Below, piece by piece: positions 8,994 to 18,146 of a stretch of 64,000 nt of DNA. The notes under the pieces were generated by a model. It saw nothing but the letters and a program-made list of their open reading frames with translations. It was not told the origin of the DNA and ran no database searches. Source of the DNA: Schleiferiaceae bacterium (GTDB lineage: Bacteria > Bacteroidota > Bacteroidia > Flavobacteriales > Schleiferiaceae); contig JAGYKI010000002.1 in the NCBI GenBank assembly GCA_018401735.1, positions 124,001 to 188,000 on the forward strand. The letters run 5' to 3'. Position 1 is the first letter of the stretch, and every line of letters begins with the position of its first letter. Made by a program: the position numbers and the translations under genes.

Positions 8994-9941
8994 ATGTTAT
9001 TAGGTAGAATTCTATTCTTTTCAGTAATCACAATCGGCGCGGTAGCACAGCAGGGTACAGATTTGTTCTTGCCCGCTTCAGAAGGCCAGTTGGTTCATCA
9101 TCATAACTATTCGCTTGCCTATAGTGAAGAGCATGAACAGGCTCTTTGGGTTTTTTATGAACTTGAAAGACATGAAACGCATGCTATCGCAAAACGAAAA
9201 GACGATTTTAGACAAGACCCTTTGGTAAGAACGGGTAGTGCTAGTCTTGCCGATTATAAGGCATCTGGCTACGACCGAGGACATTTGGCGCCAGCGGCGG
9301 ATATGGCTTTTAGCGAGGAAGCGATTAGTGAGAGCTTTTATATGAGTAATATGAGTCCACAAGAGCCGTCATTTAATCGCGGAATATGGAAGAAGTTGGA
9401 GGCGCAGTTTAGAGAGTGGGCTGCTGCCGATGGCTCTCTTTATATTGTTACTGGGCCCGTTTTAGTTGCCGGTCTAGCCAAGATTGGAAACAATGAGGTT
9501 TCGGTACCTAATTTTTATTATAAACTAGCTCTAGATTTTGATGCAGATGAATTAGGCGCCATTGCATTTTTATTACCTAATCAGAAACTTGATTCGGAAT
9601 TAGAGGATTTTATCGTAAGTATCGATAGCTTGGAGACTATAACTGGAATCGATTTTTTCGCTGGCTTGGAGGATGATTTAGAAGCCAGTTTCGAAACCAC
9701 AAAAGGGGATTTTAACTTTTGGAAGAAGCCACGACCTAAAGTATTTATGGGACAAGATAGTCTGCAAGCAGCTATCAATGAAGATGAGTCAAACCAAGGT
9801 ATCGAAAAAGAAAATGGCAGATCTGAAAATTCAGTCCAAAGGGGCTTAAGCAAGGGGCAATATCTAATCGCGGTACTTGTGGTCCTCATGATAGTCTTTT
9901 TGCTCGCTTATTTAATCGCTAAGAGGAAGCGGAGAAACTAA
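8994..9941 (+). CDS. DNA/RNA non-specific endonuclease with C-terminal membrane anchor
   Basis: The 315-residue protein begins with a signal peptide (MLLGRILFFSVITIGAVAQQ) and carries the beta-beta-alpha-Me nuclease domain of the NucA/EndoG family at about residues 40-230. The DRGHLAPAADM motif holds the catalytic His97, and the metal-binding Asn follows in SNMSPQEPSFNRGIWKKLE. A low-complexity linker (240-285) leads to one membrane helix (about 288-309) and a basic tail (KRKRRN). Signal peptide plus stop-transfer anchor suggest that the nuclease faces the periplasm while tethered to the inner membrane; most relatives are soluble. A role in nucleic acid scavenging or DNA uptake is plausible but not shown. 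Confidence 0.9.
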   Translation: MLLGRILFFSVITIGAVAQQGTDLFLPASEGQLVHHHNYSLAYSEEHEQALWVFYELERHETHAIAKRKDDFRQDPLVRTGSASLADYKASGYDRGHLAPAADMAFSEEAISESFYMSNMSPQEPSFNRGIWKKLEAQFREWAAADGSLYIVTGPVLVAGLAKIGNNEVSVPNFYYKLALDFDADELGAIAFLLPNQKLDSELEDFIVSIDSLETITGIDFFAGLEDDLEASFETTKGDFNFWKKPRPKVFMGQDSLQAAINEDESNQGIEKENGRSENSVQRGLSKGQYLIAVLVVLMIVFLLAYLIAKRKRRN

Positions 9942-10377
9942 AATGAGTTGGCGTCGCTTAAGTACTAATTAGCCCCAGTTGTTTAGGCTAAATAACGGAT
10001 ATTAAGTTAACTAAATTTATTTTCGCATTTAGCGTAACTCATCAAGACTGCGTTTTTAAAAATGACTTGCTTATTTTTCGCGACGATACTTAGAAACAAT
10101 AAAGCACCAAATTTACCAGTTATCGATATTTTTTGCCGTTAAACGAAAACCTAGAGCTTAATTTAAACCTAGATAAACATAAGCTGAAAACCACCAAAAA
10201 GACATAACTCTAAGGCTAGTGCCTCACCCGATATTTTTAGGCTTCCGATGATGCTAAGCAGCGTGAAAGGGCTCCTAAAAAGAGTAGATGTGCGAAAGCC
10301 TGACGACTAACTCGCGATATCAGCTCTTAATTTTGAAGGGCTAGTGTTTAAAGCTAGGCGGCAGCTTGTTTTTTCAA
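9942..10377. other. 436-bp intergenic region
   Basis: It lies between convergent genes. No coding frame, repeat-family copy or clear terminator was recognised. Short arms ATGAGTT/AACTCAT occur near 9943 and 10035, without a T-run. Confidence 0.4.
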
Positions 10378-12114
10378 TTAGGTAAGATACTTCCCTAATA
10401 CCCGCCTTAACTCAGAAATTTCAATAGGCTTAGAGAGGAAGTCGTCCATGCCAGCGTCTATTACGCGCTGCCTCGACTCGGAAAAGGCATCAGCCGTTAA
10501 GGCAACAATGGCTTGTCTTTTACTAAGGGAATTGGCTTCATGGTTGCGCCATTCTTCCACGGTGCTGATACCGTCTTTAATTGGCATTTGTACGTCTAAA
10601 AACACTAAGTCATAGCTATTCTTATGCAGCTTTTCTAGTGCAAGGGCGCCATTGCTAACCATTTCTAGCTTGGGCTCCCATTTTTCTAACATTTTTTGCA
10701 GAACCAACTGATTCATGAGGTTGTCTTCGGCTACCAATATTCGCTTTCCTTTCACCATGGATAAGTCGCGCGACCATTCTTGTTTAATCGCACTATTTTC
10801 TTTGTGATCCGCATTATATTTAAAGCTGAGCTCGAAAATGAAACTACTGCCCTCACCCTGCACACTTTCTACCCAGATTTTTCCGCCTTGTCCCTCGATA
10901 AACTTTTTGGTAATGGTTAGGCCTAAGCCTGTTCCACCGAATTTACGGGTGGTGTCATCTCCTTCTTGAGAAAAGCTTTCGAACACTTTATCCAATTTAT
11001 CCCCAGCTATGCCAATACCACTATCATGCACGGCAAAGCGAATCTTTAAAAAATCATCTGTTTTCTCTAATAGCTTTGTTTCAATTATTATCTCGCCTTT
11101 AGCGGTAAACTTCATGGCATTCCCCACAAGGTTGAGAAATATTTGGTTCAGTTTTACCCGATCGCCCTCAATTATTCTGGGAATTCTGGAATCCAGTTTT
11201 GTGCGCAAGTCGATACCAATTTCGTTAGCTCTAAACTCAAAGCTTTGTTGAATCCCTTGAATAAGATGGGAAAAATTAAAAGGGATGGATTCGAAAGTAA
11301 TCTTCCCCGCTTCAATTTTTGAAAAGTCTAAAACCTCATTGATAATTCCTAGTAAGCTATCCGCCGAGTATTTCATCGATTGTAAATAGTGAGCTTGAGC
11401 AGGGTGATGGTCTTCGTTCATCATGATATTGGTTAGACCAATTATAGCATTGAGCGGCGTACGAATTTCATGGCTTATTTTGGAGAGAAATTCCGACTTC
11501 GCTGAGGTTGCTTTTTGCGCAATATCGCGGGCTTCCACTAATTCCCGACGATAGATTTCACTCTTCGTAATGTCTAGGGAGTAGCCAATAAACATTTCAA
11601 TATCTTCTTGCTCATTAAAAAGTGGTACCAAACGCCTTAGGTGATAGTATTCAACACCATCTTTTTCACGATGCTCTATCCATTCAGAAATTTGCAAGGT
11701 GTTTTTCACATCCTGATAGTGCGAGGCGCGCTTTTGGGCGAATTCTAAGGGGTAGTCGCGATAACGACAAAAGTCAAAGTCGTTTTTACCGATTAGCCAT
11801 TCCCTTAACTTAGGGTCTTTTACGGCGCTTTCGCTGATGAATATATAATTATGATGGTAGTCGGCTACAATTATCTCGGCTGGAACTTGGTTAAGGATCG
11901 ATTCGTAAAAATTACGTTGCTTATTAATTTCTTTGGCGCGTTCGGTAACTTTCTGCTCTAAGCTACGATTCAGCTCTTGTAGTTCAAGATTGGTTTGATA
12001 AAGCTCAAGTGCTCGATCTTCCAATAGCCTTTCCGCTTCCTTGCGGGCCTTTTTTTCTCGTTCTACCGCACGTTGATAGATTCTTAACTGTTTCTCAAAA
12101 TCAATTTCCGACAC
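10378..12114 (-). CDS. PAS-domain hybrid histidine kinase, partner of H-NOX
   Basis: The 578-residue cytoplasmic hybrid kinase has no membrane helix. It starts with a coiled coil (1-65), then a PAS domain (about 68-185), HisKA with His215 (SKISHEIRTPLNAI), an ATPase domain (DSGIGI; GGTGLGLTI) and a C-terminal receiver with Asp507 (FLDVQMPIKDG). Its GTG start (12112-12114) abuts the stop codon of the H-NOX gene with no gap, so the two are certainly co-transcribed and probably translationally coupled. In known systems an NO-bound H-NOX inhibits its partner kinase, which controls biofilm or communication outputs. There is no output domain or phosphotransfer protein nearby, so the downstream partner is unknown. 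Confidence 0.92.
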   Translation of the reverse strand: MSEIDFEKQLRIYQRAVEREKKARKEAERLLEDRALELYQTNLELQELNRSLEQKVTERAKEINKQRNFYESILNQVPAEIIVADYHHNYIFISESAVKDPKLREWLIGKNDFDFCRYRDYPLEFAQKRASHYQDVKNTLQISEWIEHREKDGVEYYHLRRLVPLFNEQEDIEMFIGYSLDITKSEIYRRELVEARDIAQKATSAKSEFLSKISHEIRTPLNAIIGLTNIMMNEDHHPAQAHYLQSMKYSADSLLGIINEVLDFSKIEAGKITFESIPFNFSHLIQGIQQSFEFRANEIGIDLRTKLDSRIPRIIEGDRVKLNQIFLNLVGNAMKFTAKGEIIIETKLLEKTDDFLKIRFAVHDSGIGIAGDKLDKVFESFSQEGDDTTRKFGGTGLGLTITKKFIEGQGGKIWVESVQGEGSSFIFELSFKYNADHKENSAIKQEWSRDLSMVKGKRILVAEDNLMNQLVLQKMLEKWEPKLEMVSNGALALEKLHKNSYDLVFLDVQMPIKDGISTVEEWRNHEANSLSKRQAIVALTADAFSESRQRVIDAGMDDFLSKPIEISELRRVLGKYLT

Positions 12115-12645
12115 TTACGAAAGTTTAAATTTCACTTCACTTCCATCTACTTTAAGCATTTCGGTTTCAATTTTAAGGTCTTCTTGATAATGAGCAGCGG
12201 CGGCTTCTATTAGCCCAATGGCTAGATCTGCCATTTTTCGTTCGGAACGATAAATCATAATTAAAGTCTCTCCTTCGCGAGTAGTTTCAAAGCGAGGTAG
12301 CTCGGCATCAGGATAAAGTTTTTTTACCTCTACGTGAATGTGATTATCGATTTGTTCTAATAGGTCGAAAGGATGTTTTACATCTGTGAAAAAGGCTGGG
12401 TAATTTCTATGAAAGGTTTTAAAGAGGTGATGCCCAAAGGCATTTAATAATTTTTCGGCTGGCACTTTGGTTACCTCGCTCAGGCGTCCCAATAAAGTGA
12501 CCATCTCCCCGTGAGGGTAAGTACCTACTGCGGTATAACTGCCTCCTGAGGCCAAGTTGCTGCTCTCAATTATTTCATCCATGGTTTCTAAACCAAACTT
12601 CTCTTCTACCAGGTCCATGAATTCCGAAAAAACTATTCCTTTCAT
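12115..12645 (-). CDS. H-NOX heme-based nitric oxide/oxygen sensor
   Basis: The ATG at 12645 gives the canonical family start MKGIVF; six extra codons upstream (to 12663) are unlikely to be used. The 176-residue protein has the H-NOX signature: the proximal heme ligand His104 in NHIHVEVKKLYPDA, the invariant Pro soon after, and the heme-propionate motif Tyr-x-Ser-x-Arg (YRSER, about 132-136). H-NOX proteins bind NO, some also O2, and regulate a partner encoded next to them. The partner here is the directly abutting hybrid kinase. Whether the distal pocket has the Tyr needed for O2 cannot be judged without an alignment. Confidence 0.93.
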   Translation of the reverse strand: MKGIVFSEFMDLVEEKFGLETMDEIIESSNLASGGSYTAVGTYPHGEMVTLLGRLSEVTKVPAEKLLNAFGHHLFKTFHRNYPAFFTDVKHPFDLLEQIDNHIHVEVKKLYPDAELPRFETTREGETLIMIYRSERKMADLAIGLIEAAAAHYQEDLKIETEMLKVDGSEVKFKLS

Positions 12646-12737
12646 AAGGCAAATATTTGTCACTAAGTTAGAAATAAAAACGAGTCATTGATAAACTAAA
12701 AAACTCACTAAGCCGCAAAACTTGCCTAAATAAGGCA

Positions 12738-12783
12738 TAAAAAAGTCCCTGTTTTTAAGTCTAAAATCAGGGACTGCTTTTTA
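12738..12783 (-). terminator. Intrinsic terminator after the thioredoxin-like gene
   Basis: The perfect stem AGTCCCTG (12744-12751) / CAGGGACT (12768-12775) is flanked by an A-run on the left (T-run on the minus strand) and TTTTT on the right, so it could work in both directions. It most likely ends the minus-strand gene whose stop is at 12796. Confidence 0.8.
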
Positions 12784-12795
12784 GTTCCAAAGGGT

Positions 12796-13965
12796 TTAGT
12801 CTTTTAACTCCTCAATAAACTCTTGATACGCATCGGTGGAAGCACCTTCCGCTTTAGCGATTTCGAAGGCGCGTATTTCTTGTTCCAATGCGGCTTCTTT
12901 TTGTCCATTTACCTCTAGCAGATGGGCGTAGGTGTCGATAATATGATGTGCACCTTGTAATTCTACTGCTCTTTCGGCCCAGCGTAAAGCAGATTTTAGA
13001 ACGATAGGATCCTTTACGTTTTCATAAGCGCTCCAAGCCACATTATTTAAAGCATTGGCATCATCCCAATAGAATTTTTCCACTCCAAATAAGCAGGTTT
13101 TTCCCCAGTTTTGCCAGTCTTTTTCTTTCTGATATTCCAGCAAATTCAGTTTGAAATCCACCGTGCCCTTTGCAACATAATTACTTTCTAAAAATTCTTG
13201 CTTGGTTTTACGATAAACCTCTAAACCGGCCTCATCACGCGCTCTGTAAAGGCTTTGACCCATTACTTGATAAAGGCGATCACTGATAAAAGCGATAGCT
13301 TCAGGACCTTTTTCCTCCTGTACCATAGCGCTATTCTCAATAATGGTTTGAAAGGTCTTGTTCTCTAAACTCAAAGGCGCCTCCATTAAAATATTCCAGT
13401 TTGCATCATTCAGCCACTGGTCAAAGCTAATACTGCTGAAGTATTCGTCTACCTCCTCTGTCTCAATCATATTAGCCTCCGACATTAGACTGAAGTAGGC
13501 CGACATAAATTCGGGGTTTTTAAAATTGTTGCTTTTGTTGGCGAGGAAATAAGGAATGTTATTTTCGGGATCTTTAGCCCTTTCTCCATTATCGATATAG
13601 GATTGGGGGTCGCGATTGGCACCTACGCTTACTAAAAGTTTATCGCCTTTTTCATCAAGGTATAAAAGAGTGGGATAGGCACGAATAGTGTAGTTTTTAG
13701 CGATATCAATACCTTCACCTTTCTCCATATCTATTTTTAGGCAGATATAGTTTTCATTGTAGTATTTAGCTACATTTTCATCGGTAAAAATATTGGCGCT
13801 CATCCATTTACAGGGGCCACACCAAGTTGTGAAACAGTCAATAAAAACGGGTTTACCTTCTTCTTTGGCCGCCGCTAAGCCTTCGGCAAAAGTTAAATTC
13901 CGAAATTCAATTTCGCTAGCCGCAAGGCTAAAACTAAAAAGGAGAGAAAATAATAAGTACTTCAT
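12796..13965 (-). CDS. Secreted thioredoxin-fold protein with C-terminal helical repeat region
   Basis: A signal peptide (1-17) is followed by a thioredoxin domain (about 20-135) with the active-site motif WCGPCK at 48-53, preceded by EEGKPVFIDCFTTW as in the thioredoxin_7/DUF255-like group. Residues 140-389 are helical and end in a TPR-like stretch (ALNNVAWSAYENVKDPIVLKSALRWAERAVELQ). Such proteins are periplasmic disulfide reductases or oxidases, often involved in cytochrome or envelope protein maturation; the substrate is unknown. The CxxC pair is intact. The gene is followed by a strong terminator and preceded by an 80-bp gap to the DUF3298 lipoprotein gene on the same strand. Confidence 0.88.
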   Translation of the reverse strand: MKYLLFSLLFSFSLAASEIEFRNLTFAEGLAAAKEEGKPVFIDCFTTWCGPCKWMSANIFTDENVAKYYNENYICLKIDMEKGEGIDIAKNYTIRAYPTLLYLDEKGDKLLVSVGANRDPQSYIDNGERAKDPENNIPYFLANKSNNFKNPEFMSAYFSLMSEANMIETEEVDEYFSSISFDQWLNDANWNILMEAPLSLENKTFQTIIENSAMVQEEKGPEAIAFISDRLYQVMGQSLYRARDEAGLEVYRKTKQEFLESNYVAKGTVDFKLNLLEYQKEKDWQNWGKTCLFGVEKFYWDDANALNNVAWSAYENVKDPIVLKSALRWAERAVELQGAHHIIDTYAHLLEVNGQKEAALEQEIRAFEIAKAEGASTDAYQEFIEELKD

Positions 13966-14045
13966 AATGCTGATCTTAATTCAATGGGAATTTTTTATGT
14001 GCCACAAGGTATTTAAATTATTGGCATCTAGCGAAAGCAGGAAAA

Positions 14046-14843
14046 TTACAAAGCCGCAGTAGGCGCTGCTGCCAGCAAGTATTGGTCTCTAATAAAGGGC
14101 GCAATTTCTTCTCTATTCAGGTTAATTTCAATAATGCCATAGGCGTAGGGCGCAATTTCGTAGCTATTGTAAAATAAACTTAAACCCGCCGGCGAGTAGC
14201 TGAAAGTTTCGGGCAGGTAAAAGCGATCCTCTTTAAACCAGAAACCTTTCGCATCTAAACTTTCCGTGGGCCCCAGGTCTTGCTCTTGGCGAAATTTGCT
14301 TTCGCAGATGCGAATAAATTCTTGCTTTTTAGCAGGAATTAACAGGCTGTCTAAAGTTAAAAGATTCTGATTGTCCAAGCGATAGGTTTGATTGCTAACA
14401 AAGGTATTTCCGTGGGCCCCACCGGTAAAGGATGAATGACTACTTTGCAAGCCGAAAAGACCATTTTCATTTAGCACCACCTGCAGGCTTTGGCTCAGCT
14501 CCCAACTTTGGTTAATCTCATTTTCGCCGTTAAGCGTGCGATACTCTTCCATCATTTGCTTAATCATTTCCGCGTAAGTGCGGTAGTTTACTTCCGAACT
14601 CATATTGTTTTCCAATAAGCGGCGGCGTATTTGGCCTTCTAGGCTTTCGCTAGATGCGTAGGCAGTATCGAGTTTCAAATCTTCAACATAAAAACGCATC
14701 TGCAGAAGCGAGTCTTTGCTCAATTCCTCTTTAATGATTTCGATGCTGAAAGTGATGGACTCAGGGCCTTTTGCTTCGGGAGGATTAGGGGCGCAAGCGT
14801 ATAATAATAGGGCACTAAGGGAGAAGATGGTTTTTTTAATCAT
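14046..14843 (-). CDS. DUF3298 (RsiV-like) domain lipoprotein
   Basis: The 265-residue protein has a lipoprotein signal peptide (MIKKTIFSLSALLLYACAPN, lipobox Cys at about 17). Residues 30-130 resemble DUF4163 and residues 135-260 match DUF3298 (SSFTGGAHGNTFVSNQTYRL; the final FYNSYEIAPYAYGIIEINL is the diagnostic end motif). In Firmicutes the same domain pair forms the extracellular part of the anti-sigma factor RsiV, which binds lysozyme; in Bacteroidota it occurs as free lipoproteins of unknown role. The opposite-strand MBL gene begins just beyond its 5' end. Confidence 0.82.
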   Translation of the reverse strand: MIKKTIFSLSALLLYACAPNPPEAKGPESITFSIEIIKEELSKDSLLQMRFYVEDLKLDTAYASSESLEGQIRRRLLENNMSSEVNYRTYAEMIKQMMEEYRTLNGENEINQSWELSQSLQVVLNENGLFGLQSSHSSFTGGAHGNTFVSNQTYRLDNQNLLTLDSLLIPAKKQEFIRICESKFRQEQDLGPTESLDAKGFWFKEDRFYLPETFSYSPAGLSLFYNSYEIAPYAYGIIEINLNREEIAPFIRDQYLLAAAPTAAL

Positions 14844-14899
14844 GGAAAGCTTATTGAGATATCGAAATAAACTTATTTTTGGCGGAAAGCGAAAGTTCT

Positions 14900-15760
14900 A
14901 TGAATATATATTCTCTTCATCTCGGAAATTTTAAACTAGACGGAGGTGCTATGTTTGGCGTAGTTCCCAAGTCAATTTGGCAACGCACCAACCCCGCCGA
15001 CGCCAATAATATGTGTACTTGGGCCTTGCGATTAATGCTTATTGAAAAAGGCGATCGTTTAATTCTAGTGGATACCGGTATGGGCGACAAACAAAGCGAA
15101 AAGTTCTTTGGTTATTATTTTATGGAAGGTGAGCATAGTTTGGATAAGGCTTTGGCGGCGCACGGTTTTCATCGCGATGATATTACCGACGTGTTTTTAA
15201 CGCATATGCACTTCGACCATGTTGGTGGTTCGGTTAGACGCCGTGCGGATAATCCCGATTTATTGGAAGCCACCTTTAAAAACGCGGTGTATTGGTCTAA
15301 TAAACACCATTGGGACTGGGCCGAAAACCCTAATCCGCGCGAAGCAGCCTCTTTCTTAAAAGAAAATTTTATGCCCTTACAGGCTTCGGGTCAAATACAA
15401 TTTTTAAACCTTCCAAACGAGAATGGTTTATACGAAACCCCGCTTCCCTTTAAGGTGTACGTGGTAAATGGCCACACCGAGGCACAAATGCTTCCTTTGG
15501 TAGAATACAAAAACGAGAAGATTTTATACGCCGCCGATCTGCTTCCAAGCGTAGGCCATATTCCCTTACCCTATGTTATGGGTTACGATGTCCGGCCATT
15601 ATTAACCATGAAGGAGAAAGCCTGGGTTTTAAACGAAGTGGTAGAGCAAAAGATAAAGATCTTTTTTGAGCACGATTCACAGCAAGAGATGTGCAGTTTA
15701 AAAGCCACCGAAAAAGGGGCACGTCTCGATCAAATTTTAAATTTAAAAGACATTTCCTAA
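14900..15760 (+). CDS. MBL-fold metallo-hydrolase (lactonase-like)
   Basis: The ATG at 14900 is chosen; the frame can extend to a TTG at 14879, but that adds only seven polar residues. The 286-residue protein has the metallo-beta-lactamase zinc motif THMHFDHVGG (His102, His104, Asp106, His107), an upstream VDTGMG turn, a later His in VNGHTEAQM and the Asp in ILYAADLLPS, with a final His in FFEHDS. All five metal ligands of the class are present, so it should be active. The overall pattern resembles N-acyl-homoserine lactonase-like and related hydrolases; the substrate cannot be assigned. It is 9 bp upstream of the M1 peptidase gene, forming a two-gene operon. Confidence 0.88.
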   Translation: MNIYSLHLGNFKLDGGAMFGVVPKSIWQRTNPADANNMCTWALRLMLIEKGDRLILVDTGMGDKQSEKFFGYYFMEGEHSLDKALAAHGFHRDDITDVFLTHMHFDHVGGSVRRRADNPDLLEATFKNAVYWSNKHHWDWAENPNPREAASFLKENFMPLQASGQIQFLNLPNENGLYETPLPFKVYVVNGHTEAQMLPLVEYKNEKILYAADLLPSVGHIPLPYVMGYDVRPLLTMKEKAWVLNEVVEQKIKIFFEHDSQQEMCSLKATEKGARLDQILNLKDIS

Positions 15761-15769
15761 AACTTAGGC

Positions 15770-17614
15770 ATGAAAAAAACTTTAGTACTCGCAGGGCTTA
15801 TCTCATTATCTCCTCTTTTACGGTCGCAGCCTGATGCGCATTATTGGCAGCAAGCAGTAGACTATAAGATGCAGGTGGATTTAAACCCAGAAAATCATCG
15901 TTTCTCGGGTAAGCAAAAACTTACTTATTACAATAACTCCCCCGATACCTTAAAGGTGCTTTTTTACCATTTATACTTTAATGCTTTTCAGCCGAATAGT
16001 ATGATGGATGTGCGTTCTCGCAATCTTCCCGATCCTGATAAAAGAGTGGGGGGTCGCATCGAAAAATTGGGTAAAGACGAGCAGGGTGAACAAGAGGTAA
16101 TAAGCCTAAACCTGAACGGCACAGCTTGTTTTTTCGAAAATCACCAAACCTTGCTTAAGGTGCTTTTACCGAGCCCGATACTACCGGGTGATACGGCCTT
16201 ATTGGAGATGGAATTTAGAGGACAAGTTCCGGTACAAATCCGCCGTAGTGGTCGCGATAATAAAGAAGGAGTAGACTATACCATGACCCAATGGTATCCA
16301 AAAATGGCTGCCTACGACGCAGATGGTTGGCATGCCGATCCTTACGTAGCGCGTGAGTATTATGCACCCTTTGGCACCTTTGAGGTAGATATTACTTTAC
16401 CAAGCCAATACCGCGTTGCTGCCACAGGAACTTTGCAGAATTTCGCAAACTATTGGCAAGAAGAAAGCCGTGAAGAAGATTTAATTCTGTACAATTTAAT
16501 AGAGTCGGAAGAGAAGACACGCTCATGGAAATTTAGAGCCGAAAATGTCCATGATTTTGCCTGGGCGGCCGACCCTGAATATCTGCATGAAGCGCAAGAA
16601 TTTGATAAAGACCTGATGCTCCACTTTTTCTATTTAGAAGATAATAAGGAGAACTGGCATCGTTTGCCGCGCTATACACAGCAGTTTTTTAAGGAGATGA
16701 ACCAGCGCTTTGGAGGCTATGCTTACCCGCAGTTTTCGGTAATTCAAGGGGGCGATGGTGGCATGGAATACCCTATGTGTACTATGTTGAAAGGCACTGG
16801 GAATATCGCAGGCTTAGTGGGTGTTACAGTGCATGAAGGCGCCCATAATTGGTATTACGGTATGATAGGTAGTAATGAAAATAGCTACCCTTGGATGGAC
16901 GAGGGTTTTACCACCTTTGCCGAAGAAGAGGTTTTAAATGCGATGGCGCGTGAACCTAAAGTAAATCCTCATGCGGGAGCTTTTTCCAATCATAGTTATT
17001 TAGCCCGTCAAGGTGATTTTTTTGAACCGCTCAGTACGCCCGCCGATTATTTTTCGACTAATATGGCTTACGGTATTAATTCCTATTCTCGTGGGTCTCT
17101 GTTTCTCGTACAGCTACGCTACATTATTGGTGAAGAGACTTTTAACAAAACCATGCTCGACTTTTTTAAGGCCTGGCAGTTTAAGCACCCTAAGCCTAGC
17201 GATATGCTGCGCAGTATGGAGCGCGCTTCGGGCTTGCAGCTAGATTGGTTTTATCACAATTGGGTGGAAACTACGAAAACAATAGATTACGGTTTTAAAG
17301 AAATTAATGGTAAAAAGCAGGGTACCGAAATAGTACTCGAAAAGCTGGGTGAAATGCCCATGCCTTTGCGTATTAAAATTACTTTAAAAGAAGGCATTGA
17401 ACAGCGTTATTACATTCCAACCGCTTCGCAAATGGGCGCCCCCGATGAAGAGGGCTGGCAGGTTTTAAGCCCTTGGCCTTGGACGCATCCCGAATATGAG
17501 GCATTTTTACCGGTAAACTTTAAGGATATTGCTAAAATTGAAATAGACCCTGAAGGCTTTATGGCCGATGTGAATCGCACGAATAATACCTATCCGCACG
17601 AAGAGGGGGAGTAA
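15770..17614 (+). CDS. Secreted M1 family aminopeptidase
   Basis: The 614-residue protein has a signal peptide (1-20) and the M1 layout: an N-terminal beta-saddle domain (about 25-240), a thermolysin-like catalytic domain with the zinc motif HEGAHNWYYG (HExxH, about 355-359) and the third ligand Glu in WMDEGFTTF about 20 residues on. The usual GAMEN exopeptidase loop appears as GGMEYP near residue 327. The family removes N-terminal residues from peptides in the periplasm or outside the cell. No T9SS domain is seen at the C-terminus. It is co-transcribed with the MBL hydrolase (9-bp gap) and followed by a hairpin at 17685. Confidence 0.92.
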   Translation: MKKTLVLAGLISLSPLLRSQPDAHYWQQAVDYKMQVDLNPENHRFSGKQKLTYYNNSPDTLKVLFYHLYFNAFQPNSMMDVRSRNLPDPDKRVGGRIEKLGKDEQGEQEVISLNLNGTACFFENHQTLLKVLLPSPILPGDTALLEMEFRGQVPVQIRRSGRDNKEGVDYTMTQWYPKMAAYDADGWHADPYVAREYYAPFGTFEVDITLPSQYRVAATGTLQNFANYWQEESREEDLILYNLIESEEKTRSWKFRAENVHDFAWAADPEYLHEAQEFDKDLMLHFFYLEDNKENWHRLPRYTQQFFKEMNQRFGGYAYPQFSVIQGGDGGMEYPMCTMLKGTGNIAGLVGVTVHEGAHNWYYGMIGSNENSYPWMDEGFTTFAEEEVLNAMAREPKVNPHAGAFSNHSYLARQGDFFEPLSTPADYFSTNMAYGINSYSRGSLFLVQLRYIIGEETFNKTMLDFFKAWQFKHPKPSDMLRSMERASGLQLDWFYHNWVETTKTIDYGFKEINGKKQGTEIVLEKLGEMPMPLRIKITLKEGIEQRYYIPTASQMGAPDEEGWQVLSPWPWTHPEYEAFLPVNFKDIAKIEIDPEGFMADVNRTNNTYPHEEGE

Positions 17615-17684
17615 AATTGAGGGAGAATATATCTATTAAATTGAGCTGAAATTGGATGCTCAGAAGATTATAATTAAACATCAA

Positions 17685-17716
17685 AGCAGCCCGCTCTTTA
17701 TTAGAGTGGTGCTGCT
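17685..17716 (+). terminator. Possible terminator hairpin after the M1 peptidase gene
   Basis: A stem of about 13 bp with one bulge (AGCAGC/GCTGCT outer, CCGCTCT/AGAGTGG inner) is present, but the following sequence is only moderately T-rich, so termination strength is uncertain. Confidence 0.45.
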
Positions 17717-17745
17717 ATTTATTTGTCTGCTTTGTTTTTTACCAA

Positions 17746-18006
17746 TCTGAGATCGATGTAAAATTAGGCCTTAGACCTCTTCTAAATACTGGGTTTTAAG
17801 CCGAACGCTGAAGCAATAGCGGGCTATTGCAAAGGGCTAAGGCGCGAAAAACGCTTTTTAGAAGAGGCTTAGCAGTTTTTTTTAATAAAAATGAAAATCC
17901 TGCATCTAGTTCATTTGCTGTAACCCGCTAGAGCTGCACGATCCAGATTGGTCTTATCCTTTTCTTGAAAATTTGAGGCTATAATTTCACGTCTAATTCA
18001 GGTTAA
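17746..18006 (+). repeat. Copy B of the ~260-bp inverted-repeat element (full length)
   Basis: A 261-bp copy. The left end (TCTGAGATCGATGTAAAATT, continuing AGGCCTTAGA) is an inverted match to the right end (GAGGCTATAATTTCACGTCT, continuing AATTCAGGTTAA). An internal hairpin GCAATAGC/GCTATTGC lies at 17813-17830. The body shares long blocks with copy D at 37535-37796 on the other strand. No open frame runs through it. Confidence 0.8.
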
Positions 18007-18120
18007 TTTATTGTCGAACTCAAGTTTTTAGGAGATTGGGAAATAAACAATCCCAGCGCAGTTTTTTTTCTTAAAACCCGAAATTTTATCATTTAAGATC
18101 ATTTGATTGACTCTATTTAG

Positions 18121-18128
18121 TAAGTTTG
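18121..18128 (+). promoter_or_regulatory. Candidate -7 box (TAAGTTTG) for the AAA ATPase gene
   Basis: Exact match to TAnnTTTG, 18 bp before the ATG at 18147. A TTTG lies at 18102-18105, slightly closer (15 bp) than the usual spacing. Confidence 0.4.
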
Positions 18129-18146
18129 TGGTGAAATAAGCTAGGA

